From Deltaproteobacteria bacterium (GTDB lineage Bacteria; Myxococcota_A; Polyangia; Haliangiales; SHYZ01): a stretch of 49,970 nt of DNA. The position numbers and the translations under genes are program-made. Positions 45,446-49,970 of this stretch are shown one piece after another; within the stretch, counting starts at the first letter, position 1, and the number at the start of each line of letters is the position of its first letter. The notes under the pieces are model-generated. The model did not search any database, was not told the DNA's origin, and saw nothing but the letters and a program-made list of their open reading frames with translations. The stretch lies in the NCBI GenBank assembly GCA_016210055.1, contig JACQUZ010000152.1, forward strand, positions 1 through 49,970, written 5' to 3'.

Positions 45446-47107
45446 CTACCCCGTCCTCCCGCACCCGATCAGCGTGATGTCGTCGTTCTGGGGTGCGCCC
45501 CGCACGTGGGCCGCGAGATCGCCCAGGAGGCCACGGCAGAGATCTCGTGCTGTCGGCTGGTGGCTGGCGAGGCTCGACTGCACCCGGTGCACTCCGAACA
45601 GCTCGCCTTCTGGGTTTGACGCTTCCTGCACGCCGTCGGTGGTGAGCACGAGCGTGTCCCCGGGGTCCAGGTGAAACTCGACCTGCGAGAAGCGCTCTTC
45701 CTCGAAGAAGCCAATGGCGGTTCCCACTCCGCCCACGATCGGTTCAACCCGTCTCCGACTTCCCCTGCGAACGAGTGGTGGCTGGTGCCCAGCGTTCGCC
45801 AGCAGGCCGCGACCCGTTCGCACGTCAAGAAAGAGGCACACCGCCGTGACGAACATGTCGTGCTGCGCCCGATCCAGGAGCAGGCGGTTCGATCGGGCTA
45901 GGGCGCGCGCAGGCTCGATCTCAGCCAAGAGGGCAACCCGGAGGTCGCTGGCGATGCGCGCCATGAGAAGTGCCGCCGACACGCCCTTCCCCGACACGTC
46001 TCCGATGAACATCCCCAAGTGCGAGTCGCCCAGCCAGAACAAGTCGTAGAAGTCCCCGCCCACGGAATACGCAGGCTGATACTCGGTCACGAACTCGAGC
46101 CCGGGCACCACGGGGAGCTGCCTCGGCAAGAAGCTCTTTTGGATCTCCTGCGCAAAAACCAGGTCCTGGGCGAGGCGCTGCTGCTTGAGCGACTCCACGT
46201 GCATCCGGGCCCCATGGAGCGCCAGAGCAGCCATCATCGCGAGGCCGGTGAGGAGATCCAGGTCCCTCTGCGTGAAGCGGGCCGCGCGACCATCGCTGTG
46301 CACCTCGAGGACCCCTTCCACGACGCCCCTGTAGATCATGGGCGCATGCATCGTGAGGCCGGGCATTCGCGTCTCGGCATGGCCGGGCGGAGGTGGAAAC
46401 GGACACGAGACGATTGATCGTCCCCTGCTGACAACCTCGCTCTGCACCTGTACCGATAGGGCGGGTGGAATGACTTTCCCTTGCTCGCGGGAGAGGGACA
46501 ATCGTGGCGAGATATCGCCAGCCTGCTCGTCTCTAAGGTACAGGGTGACCGCGTCGGCGCGCGCGAACACCTCGAGGAGGTCGGTCGCGATGAGCTCGAC
46601 CAGGGTAGCCTCGTCGAGCGTGCTCGAGACGGACTGCATGAACGCATAAAGCGTGCGAAGCTTCCGGTCTGCGTCCTCGAGCTCGGACAGCCCAGAGAGC
46701 GTGGGCGCCTTCGACACCGAGATCGCATCGAGCGACTCGATGATTTGGGAGGGAGCCTCGACACCGGTGACGGTACGGATCTCGGCCCGTCCCCCAAAGG
46801 AGCGGTCGTGCGCCGCTGCTCCGTCTGCCAGCTCAAAACAGAAGCGGAAGGGGCCAAACTGCACGATGTCATTGGGCACGAGCCGCCTTCGCTTGACGAG
46901 CTCGCCGTTGACATAGGTGCCGTTGGCGCTGTTCAGGTCATAGAGGACGTGCCCCCCTTCCTCGGGTGAGATCTTTGCGTGCTGGCGGGAAATGCGCGGG
47001 TCGTCGATAACGATGTGATTGAGCGGCCCGCGCCCGATCAAGCACGGAGTCTCCAGGGAGAACCGCTTGCCTTGCAGGGCGACGTCTAGAGGCACCAGCC
47101 AGGCCAT
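45446..47107 (-). CDS. FHA-GAF-PP2C (SpoIIE-type) protein phosphatase
   Basis: 553-residue signalling protein. The FHA domain (about 5-95) keeps GR (25-26), SRQH (40-43) and NGTYVNG (62-68), so it can read phosphothreonine. A GAF-like domain (about 140-305) follows, then a PP2C/SpoIIE phosphatase (about 335-550) with SVGGDFYDL, IGDVSGKGVSAALLMA, TTDGVQEA and NDDITLI, whose acidic metal ligands are present. It probably dephosphorylates an anti-anti-sigma-type partner or kinase target, gated by GAF input. It converges with the PilZ gene (32-bp gap) and lies next to a second PilZ-like gene. Confidence 0.94.
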   Translation of the reverse strand: MAWLVPLDVALQGKRFSLETPCLIGRGPLNHIVIDDPRISRQHAKISPEEGGHVLYDLNSANGTYVNGELVKRRRLVPNDIVQFGPFRFCFELADGAAAHDRSFGGRAEIRTVTGVEAPSQIIESLDAISVSKAPTLSGLSELEDADRKLRTLYAFMQSVSSTLDEATLVELIATDLLEVFARADAVTLYLRDEQAGDISPRLSLSREQGKVIPPALSVQVQSEVVSRGRSIVSCPFPPPPGHAETRMPGLTMHAPMIYRGVVEGVLEVHSDGRAARFTQRDLDLLTGLAMMAALALHGARMHVESLKQQRLAQDLVFAQEIQKSFLPRQLPVVPGLEFVTEYQPAYSVGGDFYDLFWLGDSHLGMFIGDVSGKGVSAALLMARIASDLRVALLAEIEPARALARSNRLLLDRAQHDMFVTAVCLFLDVRTGRGLLANAGHQPPLVRRGSRRRVEPIVGGVGTAIGFFEEERFSQVEFHLDPGDTLVLTTDGVQEASNPEGELFGVHRVQSSLASHQPTARDLCRGLLGDLAAHVRGAPQNDDITLIGCGRTG

Positions 47108-47223
47108 GGGAGCATCCTATCTCAAGCGAGCGAAAGAAGGTTACGCGAGATTCCACCCTGCCAGCCAACGAGGGCCCGCCAAGTACTACAAGGGGCTGGG
47201 GAATTGTTCGATCGGCATGGTTC

Positions 47224-47646
47224 CTAGCGCCCTATTGACCTCGCCTCGTCCAATGCACCTGGGCCCACGAGCACGGCCCGAAGCGCGGGTCCGAACCGTG
47301 AGGAGGCCCGCCCTGCGGCCTGGAACGAGAACGCGCACGCAGCGCCGGTCATGGGATCGAGCATGGCCACTTGGGCGATATCCCCGCGCTCCATGTCCAC
47401 GAGGGGCGAGATCAAGAAGCCCTGCCCGCGAATGGAATGAATCAGGACGTTCACGTCCCCCTTGCGAGTCCTGACCACGCCGGTGACGCAAGGCACTGGG
47501 ACCAGCTCGGGGCTTGCGCTTGCCTCAAAAATCCCCTCGAGCCCCTCGAGCCGCGTCGCCTCATCCCCGCTGAGCGAGCCGTGCGCCGCTCCACGAAGCG
47601 ACTTGAGACGGCGGTACTCGTACAAGTCAACCAACCGAAATCGCAT
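47224..47646 (-). CDS. Small PilZ-like protein
   Basis: 140 residues. The opening DLYEYRRLKSLRGAAHGSLS, followed by LSGDEATRLEGLEG, resembles the N-terminal helix of myxobacterial PilZ proteins, and VNVLIHSIRGQGFLIS sits where the PilZ HSxxG strand would be. The RxxxR motif is not clearly conserved, so cyclic di-GMP binding is uncertain. GGAGGGG precedes the ATG at 47646, which argues against the longer frame. It is followed by the FHA phosphatase gene after 116 bp. Confidence 0.72.
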   Translation of the reverse strand: MRFRLVDLYEYRRLKSLRGAAHGSLSGDEATRLEGLEGIFEASASPELVPVPCVTGVVRTRKGDVNVLIHSIRGQGFLISPLVDMERGDIAQVAMLDPMTGAACAFSFQAAGRASSRFGPALRAVLVGPGALDEARSIGR

Positions 47647-47846
47647 GCTCCCCTCCAGATCGGCGAGCTCTTCACCGAGTAGGCCTCCCGAGAGCAAGCC
47701 GCGTGCCCGCAAGAAATCATCGGGTCTGATGCGGGCCCTACGCGAAACGCGCGGTATTCACTCGCTTCCCCCTGGCACGATGAGCTGCGCCGAGAAGCTT
47801 TCTGCTCGGCCTGCGGGTGATTGAGCACGCTCCTTCTCAGGATCGT

Positions 47847-47900
47847 GTCACCTCGTGACCTGTCTCGTCACTCGGCGTCACACCCGGAAGGGGTGACGCC
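47847..47900. promoter_or_regulatory. Cluster of five GTCAC/GTGAC motifs, candidate enhancer sites
   Basis: GTCAC at 47847, 47867 and 47877 and GTGAC at 47855 and 47893 form two inverted pairs: GTCAC-CTC-GTGAC (47847-47859) and GGCGTCAC...GTGACGCC (47874-47900, 8-bp arms). They lie about 75-125 bp upstream of the predicted sigma-54 start. The 347-bp gap from the PilZ-like gene holds this cluster and the promoter below and no gene I can support. Confidence 0.5.
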
Positions 47901-47946
47901 AACCGTCGCCTGCACGAAAGATCGCACACTTGGCGCTCTCCCGGCC

Positions 47947-47962
47947 TGGCCTACCCGTTGCA
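47947..47962 (+). promoter_or_regulatory. Sigma-54 promoter of the large Cys-rich lipoprotein gene
   Basis: TGGCCTACCCGTTGCA: TGGC at -24, TTGCA at -12, and GG and GC separated by exactly 10 bases. The start would be near 47973, leaving about 20 bases with GAGGAG before the ATG at 47994. It is the best -24/-12 match found in the window. Confidence 0.65.
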
Positions 47963-47993
47963 GACCGGGCGCTTCCAAGACCGAGGAGACGTC

Positions 47994-49970
47994 ATGTCTA
48001 GAAACTCGAACATCGCAAGATTGGCGCTCTTTCTGAGCCTGAGTCTCTTATCCGGCGCCTGTGGTGTCGGAGATTACCTTTTCGGCGAGTCCCAGCGCGA
48101 AAGCGAAGCCACCGACGACGCCGGGGCTTGCGTGCGTGACTTGGAGGCGCTGACCAAGCTCTTGGTGGAACCCCAGGCCTGCGTGAGCTCATCGACTTGT
48201 CCAATGGGTAGCACCTGCAACGCCAGCACAGGGGCCTGCGATTGGCAATGCTATACCGACAGTGATTGCGGTCCTTCGGGCACTTGTACCTGCCTCGGCC
48301 AATGTCTCGGCGCCGATGCGGGCCCAGGCCCAACCGGCGACCCGAGCTGCCCACGCAACCGCGACCTTCTCTTGGCTCCCGAAACCAAGACGCGCGAGTG
48401 CGTGTTCGACGAGGAATGCCCGCATGGGTCACGATGTGACAGCGGAACGCGCACTTGCACCTGGGACTGCCTGGACACGAACGACGCCACCCACGGCTGT
48501 GGGGCGGGAGCGATCTGCAACTGCCTTGGCCGCTGCGTCGCCACGGGCACACCAGAGGCTCATGCCGGGGACAAGCGGCTTCACATGGAGGTCGGGCCCA
48601 CGCTGATCACTGTGGTGCCGCCGCCCTCAGGCGGCTGGTCACAGAGGCGAATTGACGTAGCCCTCTGGGCACCCGAGGCGCCGACATCGTCGCAGCTCGC
48701 TGGCGTCACCATCCACGCCAAGGCTGATCCCGGCCTGCTCGTCACGTGTGAAGCGTCCGCAGCGCCCAGCACCTCATGCGCGCTTCCGAACTGGGTGCCA
48801 ACCTCATTTCTTCCCGAGGACCGGGTGCTGCGCGCCACGCGCTACGTCTGGGTGAGCCCCAAGACACCCGGCACTGGCGAAACCCTCGCGCTGGAAGGCG
48901 GCGTCACTTTCTCCTCCGACGAGGTCCTTGGCTCGCCGCGGGTCGTCACCATCACACCGCCCGGGCCGGCCCCCAATGGCACGACGGTGGGCACGTTCCA
49001 GCCGTACGAGGGCGAATACACCGGACACGTCACGTTCTTGGGCGTCAGCAACTCGGCAGGCGGCGTGGGCCAGCAAAGCGTAGTGAGCCCCAAGCTCCCA
49101 GTCCGGGCCTTCGCGTCCAGCTCGGCGATCGACCTGGTCGACGATCTGAATGTCCTCACGCCCACAGGCAAGTTGCGACTACCCAACACGGGGACGCTGT
49201 TCTTCACCTGGCTCGACCCAGCCACGTCGGACTCAGCCGACGTGACCGGCAGCCTGATGGCCAGCGTCACGCCCGTCTCGCGCACGCACGCGCCCCAGGC
49301 GGGCACGATCTCCGGCCGATTCCGGACCCAGGTCTCATTCTCGCCGTCGGCGTCAAGCGGCAATTCCCACCTTCACTGGTCGTACACGCTGACCCGCGTG
49401 GGCCCGAACAAGACCTGCACCGCGCCCACCGACTGCCCGGCAGGCCGTGAGTGCGACGGAGGCATCTGCACAGCGGGCGGCAAGTGGGTTTCATCACCGA
49501 GCAGCACCTGGAACCAGATCGTGAGCACGCGCGACAAGCCATGGCTCGACTGGCTGTCCACGATCATCTCGTACACGGTCAATACTCTGAGCGAAAAACT
49601 CGTTCTCTGCCTCCTGGGCTTCCCCTGCCCGTCAGGCTACCCGAACCTGTTCCTCGCCAATGACGTCTATGACTCGATCCTGGGGTTCGCCAGCCCCTCG
49701 ATTGAGACGCACAGCCAGATCCTGGGCGCCGATCGGATCGCGCAGTCACCCCTGTCATTCGGCTACACCGCATGCGGGCGTGACTTCCGCTCCTACGTGA
49801 CCTGGATGAACGACCAGAAAGTCGCGGGCGCGGACATCAACGCGTACGTGTATTCCCAGGCAGGGAGCATCCTTTCCACCTTGGACATCTGCCCCAACCT
49901 CTATGCGACGCCCACGAACTTCTACGGGCTCGTGCCGTGCATCGACCCCACGCCCGCCTCCGCCCCCACC
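47994..49970 (+). CDS. Large Cys-rich lipoprotein (3' end outside the window)
   Basis: The frame is open from the ATG to the last base: 659 codons without a stop. Lipobox LSGAC (Cys23) ends the signal. Two Cys-rich modules follow (about 45-105 and 117-180) with spacing like CPMGSTCNASTGAC and CPHGSRCDSGTRTC, then a long beta-rich region, a third similar motif CPAGRECDGGICTAGG (near 475-490), and a helical part with TIISYTVNTLSEKLVLC. The modules resemble the disulfide-rich knots of myxobacterial surface lipoproteins. GAGGAG precedes the ATG by six bases. No function can be assigned. It is preceded by the sigma-54 promoter and motif cluster. Confidence 0.88.
   Translation, partial: MSRNSNIARLALFLSLSLLSGACGVGDYLFGESQRESEATDDAGACVRDLEALTKLLVEPQACVSSSTCPMGSTCNASTGACDWQCYTDSDCGPSGTCTCLGQCLGADAGPGPTGDPSCPRNRDLLLAPETKTRECVFDEECPHGSRCDSGTRTCTWDCLDTNDATHGCGAGAICNCLGRCVATGTPEAHAGDKRLHMEVGPTLITVVPPPSGGWSQRRIDVALWAPEAPTSSQLAGVTIHAKADPGLLVTCEASAAPSTSCALPNWVPTSFLPEDRVLRATRYVWVSPKTPGTGETLALEGGVTFSSDEVLGSPRVVTITPPGPAPNGTTVGTFQPYEGEYTGHVTFLGVSNSAGGVGQQSVVSPKLPVRAFASSSAIDLVDDLNVLTPTGKLRLPNTGTLFFTWLDPATSDSADVTGSLMASVTPVSRTHAPQAGTISGRFRTQVSFSPSASSGNSHLHWSYTLTRVGPNKTCTAPTDCPAGRECDGGICTAGGKWVSSPSSTWNQIVSTRDKPWLDWLSTIISYTVNTLSEKLVLCLLGFPCPSGYPNLFLANDVYDSILGFASPSIETHSQILGADRIAQSPLSFGYTACGRDFRSYVTWMNDQKVAGADINAYVYSQAGSILSTLDICPNLYATPTNFYGLVPCIDPTPASAPT

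Overview
The window looks like chromosomal DNA of a GC-rich Gram-negative predatory-type bacterium, most likely Myxococcota (Polyangia). The reasons are the high GC content, frequent GTG starts, many lipoproteins with Asp/Ala/Gly- or Pro-rich linkers after the lipobox, a very large Ser/Thr kinase fused to an AAA/TPR region, FHA-fused regulators and at least one good -24/-12 (sigma-54) promoter. The lineage is inferred from gene style, not from a marker gene. I see no rRNA, tRNA, CRISPR array, transposase, integrase or phage gene.

Region 1 (1-7155): the tail of an unknown gene, then an FHA-domain sigma-54 activator (180-1607). Facing it is a tight four-gene minus-strand block: coiled-coil lipoprotein, LecA-like plus M60-like metallopeptidase lipoprotein, RmuC, and a Cys-rich lysozyme-fold lipoprotein. 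A sigma-54-like promoter and an upstream palindrome lie before its first gene. This may be an envelope- or prey-degrading module controlled by the neighbouring activator.

Region 2 (7156-13699): a two-gene ABC-2 exporter, ElbB-like glyoxalase, an M13 metallopeptidase lipoprotein overlapping a uracil-DNA glycosylase-family gene, then on the other strand YbaK-like and GNAT genes.

Region 3 (13700-20151): the classical NfeD protease/slipin pair, then a 1318-residue kinase with a degenerate cyclase domain, AAA ATPase and helical repeats. A long imperfect inverted repeat with a 25-bp perfect core lies upstream of the kinase promoter.

Region 4 (20152-27303): a beta-propeller lipoprotein with a zinc-ribbon protein, a HAD phosphatase, a small lipoprotein, and an overlapping pair in which a free cyclic-nucleotide-binding protein precedes a nucleotide-transporter-like membrane protein fused to HEAT repeats and a second cyclic-nucleotide-binding domain. 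A secreted protein with a 9-residue tandem tail follows on the minus strand.

Region 5 (27365-33624): PlsC acyltransferase, a Pro-rich outer-membrane barrel candidate, and a minus-strand set of DUF4124-like, TPR and SBBP-type propeller proteins.

Region 6 (33785-43967): a spermidine-synthase-like Rossmann domain embedded between membrane domains, a FadN/FadA-like beta-oxidation pair, a molybdopterin oxidoreductase and an ABC exporter.

Region 7 (44034-49970): a signalling patch (PilZ plus receiver-like protein, FHA-GAF-PP2C phosphatase, small PilZ-like protein). It is followed by a large Cys-rich lipoprotein that runs off the window and is preceded by the best sigma-54 promoter here, with a cluster of five GTCAC/GTGAC motifs at enhancer distance.
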